A stretch of 64,000 nucleotides of DNA, taken from the NCBI GenBank assembly GCA_951804985.1, contig OX638130.1, positions 99,445,700 through 99,509,699 of the forward strand. Reading direction: 5' to 3'. The notes beneath the pieces were generated by a model. It searched no databases. It worked only from the letters and a program-made list of their open reading frames with translations, and was not told the origin of the DNA. Shown one piece after another: positions 33,801 to 41,699 of the stretch (position 1 is its first letter; each line of letters opens with the position of its first letter). The position numbers and the translations under genes were made by a program. Source of the DNA: Dryomyza anilis (Eukaryota; Arthropoda; Insecta; Diptera; Dryomyzidae).

Positions 33801-36800
33801 GCGACAGCTCGGATATCTTAACCTGTAACATGCCATTTGGCTGTATATCACCATCACCTGACTCGTCTTCTGGAGTTTTATGAAAGAATGGCTTATAGCG
33901 CAGTTTATAGTTGGGCAAAGTGTGTTTGCGACGTACCGCCTTGCGTATCTGGTTCGATATGAGGCTCGTAATATTCGACTGCATCTGTCTGCCTTGATAT
34001 TTGGATTCGATGGCCAAGTCCAGCTCGGGGTCACCCAGAAAACTCAAAGACCAGTGTGTGTAGGGATTACGCGTAAACTGTAGACGTGCCAAACCGAAGA
34101 GACGTTTAACTGAATACATGAAATATGGATCATAATGTGTTATATTAAATAATGTCATACACATACCTTTTAAAGTCAATGACCCTTTTTTGCCCAACAC
34201 CATATCAGCATCTATGGACGTATGAAAATTGCCTCTATACTGTATTTCCAACAACAAATCCAAATTCTCAATGCGTTCCTCTGTATCGTCGAGCTCAACA
34301 TTATGCACACGTAAAGTTTTTATCTCCGGAAATTGATCGCCCAATTCAAGTTCTTTTATCTAAAATGAGCATATAAACAAAAGACGGTAAACACTAAAAC
34401 ATCCTTAATTAGCTAGGCGTCTTTTAGAAGTAGTAGTTGTTGTAGTAATGAGAGCCCCAAGCACACTTTCACTTAATTGTTAGCCCCCTAACCGTGCACA
34501 CACTTTCACACCACACTGTTGTCTACATACTACATACAGGTGCGGGCGGGGTGAACCTGGTAAGCTGCATGTTGAAATGGCAATTCAACCCTGTAGTATT
34601 TTTATCACTGCTCTAGTAAGTGGTTGTCGCTGTTATTATGAGGATGTCGGCTGTTCTTTGTTTTGAATGTCCTCTTCACAGTTTTGCTTATGTTTAAGTA
34701 TTTTTTTTTTCACCGGAAGTTAAATATTTAAATAATCTGTATATTTTATAATTTGTGGTTGAGACTTAATAAGTTTTAACCGAGTTAATATTTCGCTGTT
34801 GTTAAAATAACCTCAGAATATTTGAGTATGTTTATTAATGTGAAAATGCGAAAAATAGAATATCATCCGTGCAAATAATATAAGAATACTGTTGTTTCAC
34901 ATGGAAGCAATTCGGTGATACTTCAAGATATTTTTTACAATTTAACTAACGGTTAATTACTACTATAGAAAGCGGAGAAAAGAAAATGTTATAAGTACCG
35001 CTGGATGTTTATTTTGAATTTGCCAATACCAAACATTAACAAAAAAAAAAACGCAGAAAGTTTGTTTCATAAAAGAATCGTGCGATTGTAAAACGATTTT
35101 TTTCTGTAGAACCAAAGTGAACAACGAAGAGGTGAACTTGATTCGATGCCCGAGAAGAACGAAAAAACTAGCTGGTAAATTCGGTCATGACTTTCCCTAG
35201 AATACTAAACATTGTATATTCGGTGCTCAAGAGTTGCAAAAGAGGATCATGCTCGATTTACTTTGTAGCTTCTGTGAATTTCACTGTATGTGCTAGGGTT
35301 ACATTTAAAAAAAAAATTGAAAAAAATGCAACCCTAGGAGATACATTGAGACTCACAGAAAATACAATGTAAATCGGGTATCATATGTTTCCTCCCATAT
35401 TAGATATATCGAAAGTTGATGAATTCGGTTAAAAAACTCGAAAGAGGAAGCCATTACCCCGGAAGACATTTCCCCGATACAATTTACCCGAAAGATATTT
35501 CCCCGAAATGGACATTTTTTCGAATTAGGAACGGCGACTTCCCCGAATGGATATTTCCCCGAAATGGACACTTCCTTGAAACCGACACTTCTTCGAAATG
35601 GACACTTCCTTGAAATGGACACTTCCCCGAAATGAACACTTCCCCGATTGGACATTTCCCCGAAATGGACATTACCCCGATATTGATGTTTCCTCGAAAT
35701 GAACATTTTCCCGATATGTGGGGGGAAAAAGTGGGCAAAGAGTGTGAAAATGGCCGAAGTAAATTTTATTTCAGAAATCGATAGCAGACATCGTTGGAAA
35801 TCGAATGGTCCATGACCTACAAAAATGTATCAAAAACCATTTCTTTTTATTGCGTGAATCGGTAGCGGATATCATTTGATGCCTACACCCAGAAAAAAAT
35901 ACTATATAAATAATAATTTTTTACTATTAGAAATAGTTAATAGGATAAATTATTATTTTAATCGGAAAATACTATTAAATTCCAGAAAATACCATGACAT
36001 TGCCATTGAGTTTATATGAAAAATTTATTTTTTGTATACTATTAAATCAATAATTGTCCTATTGACCAATTTTAATGGGATTTGAGGGAATTTTTTCTGG
36101 GTGTAATAGTACCTTTTGGAATGATCTAGGTTCCCCCAAAGCGGATCAAAAATCCCATTTTATGGTACCATTTGGAGGGTAAATGTCAATTCGGGGAAAT
36201 GGCTTCGGGGAAACGTCTTTCAGGATTGTGGCTTTCGGGGAAATGTACACAGAAAAAATATATACATCATATTGATGAATTCCGTTCTTCAAACCATGAT
36301 TAATTCTATTGAAGAGCCATTCATAGTATTAATGACTAACGTCATCAATGTTATAAATGCTATCATAAATATGAAGAACGCTTGGTAACTGTCGAAAAAG
36401 TGTTCTTCAATATGATGAACTGCATGTGAAGAAAACGTTTCATCATATTAATGAACCAAAATATAAAATACAACATATATGTTCTTCATATTGAAGAACG
36501 CTGTTCATTAAACCAAATTTCTATCAACATATTATTTTTTTCGTTCATTTTTGCGCCGTACTTCTCAGTTCTCAAGTAGTTCTTGTGTGTTATTTCTTAT
36601 ATAATGCTTGCTCGACATGCATAAATTAGTAACATATTTTATAATATTTATTAAATTTACAACTTTTTATTAATAAAAAGTTATATGTATTAAAAATATA
36701 TTTTGAAAAAAAATATTTTTTTTCGAACACATTTTTTTTTCGGACATTTTTTTCGGAACAATTTTTTTTTGACCGACAATTTTTTTACAACTTTTTATTA

Positions 36801-38098
36801 ATAAAAAGTTATATGTATTAAAAATATATTTTGAAAAAAAAAATTTTTTTTCGAACACATTTTTTTTTCGTATATTTTTTTCGGAACATTTTTTTTTTGG
36901 CCGACAATTTTTTTTTAATGGATATTTTTTTTTTTTTAATTATACTAATAAAATAATACAGCGAATATATATAAAATTAGTTTTGATGCGAGAGCTTCAT
37001 GTCACTCTCGATGAATAGCCTTATCTAGAGCAACAGCCTTACTCTTCTCGAAAAGATGAATTCAATTCGTAAGCGGATCGCCAGGAAGTCACCGGCGTAT
37101 ATAGTCCTACGAAATAAAGTCCTACATATTGTGTGTCACTAAGTAATTCGTTGTACTCCACATAGTTTATAAGGTGGAAGTTAAGTTGCCATTAAGTGGG
37201 ACAGCACAGAACATATTGCAATGGGCCGGTAATAGAAGGTTTCGTAACCTCGCCCTTTTTCAGGACTGGGTGAACATTAGCAACCTTTCAACGAGATGGG
37301 GAATCTCAAGTCCGTTAGGTGATGTGTGAAAGGTCTTCAGCACATATGTCGAGAGAGCAAGTGTTTTTTAATGTTATGATTTGAGAGGACCTTTTTAACT
37401 TTCGTACGACAGTAAAATTTAAAAAACAATTTTGACAAAAGTGTACCTTTGTCACTCGGGTCAGTAGAGCTCTGTCAATTCACTTTTTTTACAAATAATC
37501 AGAAATGTGTTCTACAGAGAACCCTAAGAAATTAATTTCACATCAAAACGAACAGAATAACTCTAAAACTGCTGTGAATCTAATTTGAATCTGAACATGG
37601 TCATTATTTATAAATAGTGCTATATAAGCTATACATACCGTCAATTTGTCGAATAATTTTCCCGTTGTTGTCTTTGCAATTAACTCGTCCAATTCCAGCG
37701 ATAGTTTGCGATAAAACCATTTTCGCACGCGATTCGAATTCTTCAGTTCGTGAAAGAGAAATTGCATTACAAAGTTAATGGCAACCAATGATGCGGCACT
37801 GGGATCGATCGCTGCATTGCCGACAGATGGCGCTGCATTTAAAAGTCGTGCTGTCTTCTGTATATCCTTAAATGAAAGAATTCCATTGTTAATGTGAATC
37901 GAATACTTACATCTGGAGAGGGGGAACAGACAGACGCACCTTTGGCAATGAATACTTATCGTTGATGTCGCGTTGCTCCTCAGACTCCTCGGGTAGTTTG
38001 CAGAATTTAAAGAATATATAATATTGGAGCAACAGCATAATGGAAGCTCCAATGACCAGCGAAGCGAGGCAAAATAATGAAAGAGTTGCAATATCCAT
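24619..38098 (-). CDS. Pdzd8: Pdzd8: SMP/PDZ/C1 lipid-transfer tether
   Basis: Eight coding exons (37940-38098, 37639-37866, 34167-34359, 32810-34109, 32605-32751, 31864-32544, 31569-31800, 24619-24825) give 3147 coding bases and 1048 residues, close to human PDZD8. In order: an N-terminal membrane segment (about residues 5-31), an SMP/TULIP lipid-transfer domain (about 65-275, with NPYTHWSLSF and RKHTLPNYKLRYKPFF), a PDZ domain (about 335-415, IGIVFKQQPEHVEIEAVLPN), a Ser/Thr-rich linker, a C2-like region, a C1 zinc-binding domain (about 723-773), and a C-terminal helical/coiled region. The family sits in the ER membrane and tethers it to mitochondria and late endosomes while moving lipid. 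The gene is flanked by repeats and has no overlapping partner. Confidence 0.93.
25440..25805. promoter_or_regulatory. Dense cluster of CGATA / TATCG motifs
   Basis: By eye about a dozen CGATA or TATCG pentamers fall in roughly 365 bases, several as palindromic CGATATCG. Less than one would be expected at this base composition. CGATA clusters are the known binding context of the Drosophila insulator protein BEAF-32, and TATCGATA is bound by DREF. Whether this is a boundary or enhancer element or a decayed short tandem repeat cannot be told from the sequence. Confidence 0.35.
25950..26757 (+). mobile_element. DINE-1/Helentron-like element, copy B
   Basis: Starts TTTATACCCTACACCTATGA, has a (GTCT)n tract at about 26085-26115 and ends with the palindromic GTCGGGCCCGACCGACTATA near 26670. 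It then continues with the shared flank TGTGACCGAAATTACCC. Orientation is opposite to copy A. No transposase is encoded. Confidence 0.6.
27065..27258 (-). mobile_element. DINE-like fragment, copy D
   Basis: Contains CAGTCGGCTATCGACTCGAA, the shared phrase ATATATACTTTTCATACCGG and a terminal ACTCATGAGTGTAGGTTATA, in the orientation of copy A. A truncated, eroded copy lying downstream of copy B. Confidence 0.45.
28465..29113 (+). mobile_element. DINE-1/Helentron-like element, copy C
   Basis: Begins TTTTTATACCCTACACTAAA and ends with TAGTCGGCTTAGACCGACTA (about 29020-29040) and the flank CCCATGTGATCTAACCTTCC. It is most similar to copy A, in reverse orientation: both share the segment about an ATTCTTCAGCGAT site. 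Non-coding. Confidence 0.6.
29453..30743 (-). mobile_element. Tc1/mariner DD37E transposon, copy 2 (dead)
   Basis: A 1291-bp element with the same terminal inverted repeats as the copy at 11504, flanked by TA at 29451-29452 and 30744-30745. It is inserted in the Pdzd8 last intron with transposase on the same strand as Pdzd8. The left terminus differs at one base (AGGACAGCGTCG). Confidence 0.93.
29590..30587 (-). pseudogene. DD37E transposase, frameshifted and with a nonsense codon
   Basis: Starts MANEVEVRANIIK at 30587 with the helix-turn-helix KKIAKEVGANPKTVSRVI. The frame is lost in the linker. The main catalytic frame (30384-29845) has CIMDDETYV and an intact second Asp (FFWPDLASCHYSK), but a TTA-to-TAA change ends it after SKTA. 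The final part with PELRPIERYW follows in frame (29823-29590). The N-terminus also lacks a few residues seen in the other copy (after QKQP). This copy is inactive. Confidence 0.88.
31340..31391. repeat. 52-nt hairpin in Pdzd8 intron
   Basis: The left arm at 31340-31362 (GGACTTCAGATTTGAGATCG...) pairs with the right arm at 31369-31391 (...CAAATCTGAAGTCC) with one mismatch that would be a G-U pair in one orientation, around a 6-base loop. It lies about 180 bases from the Pdzd8 exon ending at 31569, so it would be in the pre-mRNA. Confidence 0.8.
31569..31800 (-). CDS. Pdzd8: Pdzd8 exon 7
   Basis: Acceptor AG at 31801-31802, donor GTGAGA from 31568. Encodes KQSLVGSVIGPFDVV, then LEAISTELTALSAEQISCI and DLMTLAKNAGRNLYGDVD, ending KVNQL. 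The NAGRNLYGDV segment parallels EIGRDLYRGL of human PDZD8 near its C-terminal helix. A 63-base intron separates it from exon 6. Confidence 0.88.
31864..32544 (-). CDS. Pdzd8: Pdzd8 exon 6 with C1 domain
   Basis: Acceptor AG at 32545-32546, donor at 31863. A Ser/Thr/Asn-rich start precedes the C1 domain, HNFIRTHFQRATQCDFCGKK onward. Its zinc ligands are H-x12-C-x2-C, then C-x2-C, a His and the remaining cysteines (KKCVNKC, STVCG). The gap between the second and third cysteines is 11 residues, shorter than the 13-14 of classical C1 domains but, as I recall, the same as human PDZD8. The rest is low-complexity and acidic. Confidence 0.9.
32605..32751 (-). CDS. Pdzd8: Pdzd8 exon 5
   Basis: Acceptor AG at 32752-32753, donor GTGCGT from 32604; the next intron is only 60 bases (32545-32604). 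Encodes SHPLCMQSGFDANLCFGDVL, FAFTW and a polar stretch, matching the end of the C2-like region of PDZD8 (compare QKGFNDKFCYGDITIHF in human). Confidence 0.87.
32810..34109 (-). CDS. Pdzd8: Pdzd8 exon 4: end of SMP, PDZ and linker
   Basis: Acceptor AG at 34110-34111, donor GTAAGT from 32809, 1300 bases. It carries the second half of the SMP domain (RLFGLARLQFTRNPYTHW, IRKAVRRKHTLPNYKLRYKP), the PDZ domain (QIGIVFKQQPEHVEIEAVLP to LTLRIERM), then a Ser/Thr/Lys-rich linker (SLSNTPTSTPKKTKL) and the first part of the C2-like region (DLSHFKLDVRCKFLNVCVYG). Confidence 0.93.
34167..34359 (-). CDS. Pdzd8: Pdzd8 exon 3: SMP domain
   Basis: Acceptor AG at 34360-34361, donor GTATGT from 34166; a 57-base intron follows. 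Encodes IKELELGDQFPEIKTLRVHN and then LDLLLEIQYRGNFHTSIDAD, the GDxFP...EIQYxG core of SMP domains. Confidence 0.92.
35450..35720. repeat. 18-19-bp minisatellite in Pdzd8 intron
   Basis: About 14 imperfect units of CCCCGAAATGGACACTT. A few units on the opposite strand (TTCGGGGAAATG) occur at about 36185-36245, with a MITE and unique DNA between them, so the two parts are inverted relative to each other. It is GC-richer than its surroundings. Open frames across it on both strands are a consequence of the repeat. Confidence 0.85.
35886..36103. mobile_element. TA-flanked MITE family M, copy 2
   Basis: 218 bp, starting CACCCAGAAAAAAATACTAT and ending TTTTTTCTGGGTG, with TA on each side (35884-35885 and 36104-36105). 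It has intact ends and matches copy 1 along its whole length. Confidence 0.88.
36248..36960. mobile_element. Family X non-autonomous element, copy 1
   Basis: Begins CACAGAAAAAATATATACAT after TA, followed by repeated ATCATATTGATGAA-type phrases and GTTCATTAAACCAAAT, then a T-rich core with TTTTTTCGAACAC and TTTTTTCGGAAC. A 128-bp tandem duplication lies inside (TACAACTTTTTATTAATAAA at 36658 and 36786). The right terminus is not visible. Related copies are at 57467-58312 and 62633-63286. Confidence 0.55.
36985..37345 (-). pseudogene. Decayed non-LTR retrotransposon reverse transcriptase
   Basis: Minus-strand translation, with several stops and frame changes, recovers in correct order fragments of a Jockey/I-type reverse transcriptase: VANVHPVLKKGE followed by a SITGPIAICSVLS-like stretch, GDFLAIRL, and VALDKAIHRE-HEAL. 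The last corresponds to the conserved block around the first catalytic Asp (usual form ALDxxKAFDxVWHxxLL). The Asp of that block is replaced by His here. It is too broken to function. Confidence 0.65.
37639..37866 (-). CDS. Pdzd8: Pdzd8 exon 2
   Basis: Acceptor AG at 37867-37868, donor GTATGT from 37638, 228 bases, phase 0 both ends. Encodes DIQKTARLLNAAPSV, then LVAINFVMQFLFHELKNSNR and KWFYRKLSLELDELIAKT, the start of the SMP domain (compare NATILFLFRELRD in human). Confidence 0.88.
37940..38098 (-). CDS. Pdzd8: Pdzd8 exon 1 with membrane anchor
   Basis: ATG at 38096-38098. Encodes MDIATLSLFCLASLVIGASI and on, a single hydrophobic segment (residues 5-31) that would anchor the protein in the ER, then a charged stretch to SLPK. 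The donor GTGCGT at 37939 keeps phase 0 with the next exon. A second possible donor at about 37910 (CCAGAT/GTAAGT) would extend the exon by about 30 bases but breaks the frame and leaves a 44-base intron, so it was not chosen. Confidence 0.8.
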
Positions 38099-38099
38099 G

Positions 38100-38860
38100 T
38101 TTTTTTATTGTATGTTTTCAATATAGAAAATATAAAAAAATCAACCACACACACACGGATATAGACTGTATTGTATTGAGGGGGGTTGTCTATAAATTTA
38201 GACTTTATGCTGCAATTTGCGCATTAACTATACACAATAGTTGATTAAATTGATTTTTCAATCATTGTTGTGCCTTTTTTTGTTTGTATGACTAGCATTC
38301 ACTTGCACATATTGTATTCATTTGAACTTTTTAAAAATTTTCAATTTGTTTGACGCTGTAATTACAGCCCAAATTATGCAGCCAAAAATAAATCTCTAAA
38401 TTGCTATGTAGCCTGTTCTTGTGCGCGTCTAGGGTTCTATTTTTCGGTTTTGTTCCGTGCGGTTCCGTTCTTTGTCGCGTCGCTTGCGTATACTGACTAA
38501 TATAATGTGGTCGTTTGGCTCTAAAAGTGTTGTGCATTTAACTCCCTTTTGATGTTGTCCCCTTATTTTGGGGGTGCGTTTTTGATATGTCCTCTCTGGC
38601 TCTTTGATTCAACGTCCAATCGATAGTTGCGCCGGAGTCTCGCAATGCGACTCACAGCTGTTTGTTGGCCACAATGCGACCGACCGACGAGACACGCATC
38701 TGATGGGTTGTTGTGGGTTTAGTTTTGTAAACAACAATCTGCGCTGTTTTGGGCTTCTTTGACGTTTTCTCTTCTTGGCTCTTCGTAAATACGAACATAA
38801 TTTTATTTTTGTTTGCATTCGTTAAGTTGTTTTAACGAAACTTTCGACAGGGTTGTTAGT
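38100..38860 (-). promoter_or_regulatory. Probable Pdzd8 5' UTR and promoter region
   Basis: The sequence upstream of the Pdzd8 start codon is less AT-rich from about 38380 to 38830, as often seen around fly promoters. No TATA box or initiator could be assigned with confidence. The small open frames here have no recognisable product. Confidence 0.35.
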
Positions 38861-38969
38861 GGGAGCATTGACAGAGTTCAACACAATGGAGAGAATGATA
38901 ACTATATCTAAACTTAGAAAACTTATTTCGTATAACATGTATATTGACCAGCGTTAGGAAAAAGGTTTT

Positions 38970-41400
38970 ATTAATTCAATTTTTCACTAAAAATTCAATA
39001 TTCACTGAAAATTCAATTTTTCACTAAAATTTCAATTTTTCACTATAAATTCAATTTTTCATTAAAAATTCAATTTTTCACTAAAATTTCAATTTTTCAC
39101 TATAAATTCAATTTTTCATTAAAAATTCAATTTTTCATTAAAAATTCAATTTTTCACTAAAAATTCAATTTTTCACTAAAAATTCAAATTTTCACCAAAA
39201 ATTCAATTTTTCACTAAAAATTCAGTGAAAAATTGAATTTTTAGTGAAAAATTGAATTTTTAGTGAAAAATTGAATTTTTAGTGAAAAATTGAATTTTTA
39301 GTGAAAAATTGAATTTTTAGTGAAAAATTGAATTTTTAGTGAAAAATTGAATTTTTAGTGAAAAATTGAATTTTTAGTGAAAAATTGAATTTTTAGTGAA
39401 AAATTGAATTTTTAGTGAAAAATTGAATTTTTAGCGAAAAATTGAATTTTTAGTGAAAAATTGAATTTTTAGTGAAAAATTGAAGTTTTAGTGAAAAATT
39501 GAATTTTTAGTGAAATATTGAATTTTTAGTGAAAAATTGAATTTTTAGTGAAAATTTTGAATTTTTATGGAAAATTGAATTTTTTATTAAAAAATTGAAT
39601 TTCTAGTGAAAAATTGAGTTTTAAGTGAAAAATTGAATTTTTAGTGAAAAATTGAATTTTTAGTAAAAATTTTGAATTTTTATGGAAAATTGAATTTTGA
39701 TTGAAAAATTGAATTTTGATTGAAAAATTGAATTTTTAGTGAAAAATTGAATTTTAGTGAAAAATTGATTTTTTTTAGTGAAAAATTGAATTTTTAGTAA
39801 AAAATTGAATTTTTTGTGAACAATTGAATTTTTAGTGAAAATTTGAATTTTTAGTGAAAATTTGAATTTTTAGTGAAAATTTGAATTTCTAGTGAAAATT
39901 TGAATTTTTTAATGAAAAATTGAATTTTTAGTGAAAAATTTAATTTTTAGGGAAAAATTGAATTTTTAGGGAAAAATTGAATTTTTAGTGAACAATTTAT
40001 TTTTTTTTTAGTGAAAAATGGAATTTTTAGTGAAAAATTGAATTTTTAGTGAAAAATTGAATTTTTAGTGAAAAATTGAATTTTTAGTGAACAATTTATT
40101 TTTTTTTAGTGAAAAATTGAATTTTGAGTGAAAAATTGAATTTTGAGTGAAAAATTGAATTTTTAGTGAAAAATTGAATTTTTAGTGAAAAATTGAATTT
40201 TTAGTGAAAAATTGAATTTCTAGTGAAAATTTGAATTTTTAGTGAAAAATTGAATTTTTAGTGAAAAATTGAATTTTTAGTGAAAAATTGAATTTTTAGT
40301 GAAAAATTGAATTTTTAGTGAACAATTTATTTTTTTTTAGTGAAAAATTGAATTTTTAGTGAAAAATTGAATTTTTAGTGAAAAATTGAATTTTTAGTGA
40401 AAAATTGAATTTTTAGTGAAAAATTGAATTTTTAGTGAAAAATTGAATTTTTTGTGAAAAATTGAATTTCTAGTGAAAGTTTGAATTTTTAGTGAAAAAT
40501 TGAATTTTTAGTGAAAAATTGAATTTTTAGTGAAAAATTGAATTTTTAGTGAAAAATTGAATTTTTAGTGAAAAATTGAATTTTTAGTGAAAAATTGAAT
40601 TTTTAGTGAACAATTTATTTTTTTTTAGTGAAAAATTGAATTTTGAGTGAAAAATTGAATTTTTAGTGAAAAATTGAATTTTTAGTGAAAAATTGAATTT
40701 TTAGTGAAAAATTGAATTTTTAGTGAAAAATTGAATTTCTAGTGAAAATTTGAATTTTTAGTGAAAAATTGAATTTTTAGTGAAAAATTGAATTTTTAGT
40801 GAAAAATTGAATTTTTAGTGAACAATTTATTTTTTTTTAGTGAAAAATTGAATTTTTAGTGAAAAATTGAATTTTTAGTGAAAAATTGAATTTTTAGTGA
40901 AAAATTGAATTTTTAGTGAAAAATTGAATTTTTAGTGAAAAATTGAATTTCTAGTGAAAATTTGAATTTTTAGTGAAAAATTGAATTTTTAGTGAAAAAT
41001 TGAATTTTTAGTGAAAAATTGAATTTTTAGTGAAAAATTGAATTTTTAGTGAAAAATTGAATTTTTAGTGAAAAATTGAATTTTTAGTGAAAAATTGAAT
41101 TTTTAGTGAAAAATTGAATTTTTAGTGAAAAATTGAATTTTTAGTGAAAAATTAAATTTTTAGTGAAAAATTGAATTTTTAGTGAAAAATTGAATTTTTA
41201 GTGAAAAATTGAATTTTTAGTGAAAAATTGAATTTTTAGTGAAAAATTGAATTTTTAGTGAAAAATTGAATTTTTAGTGAAAAATTGAATTTTTAGTGAA
41301 AAATTGTATTTTTAGTGAAAAATTGAATTTTTAGTGAAAAATTAAATTTTTAGTGAAAAATTGAATTTTTAGTGAAAAATTGAATTTTTAGTGAAAAATT
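38970..41400. repeat. 19-bp satellite array 2 with orientation switch
   Basis: The same 19-bp unit as array 1. From 38970 to about 39223 it runs as TTCAATTTTTCACTAAAAA; from about 39224 to 41400 it runs as the reverse complement (TGAAAAATTGAATTTTTAG). The junction reads TTCACTAAAAATTCAGTGAA. There are roughly 125 units. A marker variant (GTGAACAATTTATTTTTTTT) recurs at 39991, 40090, 40321, 40609 and 40821, and TTCTAGTGAAAATTTG recurs between them, indicating higher-order units of 11-15 monomers. A SINE abuts the right end. Confidence 0.96.
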
Positions 41401-41690
41401 GTGTGAATGTCTTTGATTGCGATCCGAATGCCTTTGATGTTCAAATGTGGGCTGGAGTTTATAACAGCTCTTCATAGAAACATTTTTATATACTACACTA
41501 CCTCTCAGCAATAAATGGCAAACCTACGATAGTAAAATATTGCCTATGAAAAGCTCTCACCCGCAGTTCGGATTCGGCATTAAACTGTAGGTCCCACTAC
41601 TTTGAGTACAAATATAACACGCACAGCTGAAATGATGCAACGTTTCGGCCTAAGTCCTTCAGGACTTTAGCGCCAAATTATTAGTATAAG
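41401..41690 (+). mobile_element. tRNA-derived SINE, family A, copy 2
   Basis: Body and tail match the element at 7212-7520 (TCATAGAAACATTTTTATAT, GGATTCGGCATTAAACTGTA, TTCAGGACTTTAGCGCCAAA), but the tRNA-like head is eroded: the B box reads GTTCAAATGT and the A box is not recognisable. It follows directly on satellite array 2. No target duplication was identified. Confidence 0.75.
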
Positions 41691-41699
41691 CTTTTTATT

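Larger units (their letters stand above)
34360..37638 (-). other. Pdzd8 intron 2 (3.3 kb)
   Basis: It contains a short-unit minisatellite (35450-35720, with inverted units at 36185-36245), MITE copy 2 (35886-36103), a family X element (36248-36960) and a decayed non-LTR retrotransposon (about 36985-37345). The part at 34400-35400 is unremarkable apart from a less AT-rich patch at 34480-34660. Confidence 0.7.

Noticed and set aside
35353..35738. Minus-strand frames of 84-117 codons (repeating GEVSISGKCPF type)
   Set aside because: The repeats are translated minisatellite. Both strands and several frames are open because the unit length is often a multiple of three.
37907..38154. Alternative first-exon reading that continues to 37907 or uses the upstream frame to 38154
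   Set aside because: The longer frame breaks phase with exon 2 and leaves a 44-base intron. The 38154 frame has no start consistent with the hydrophobic anchor.
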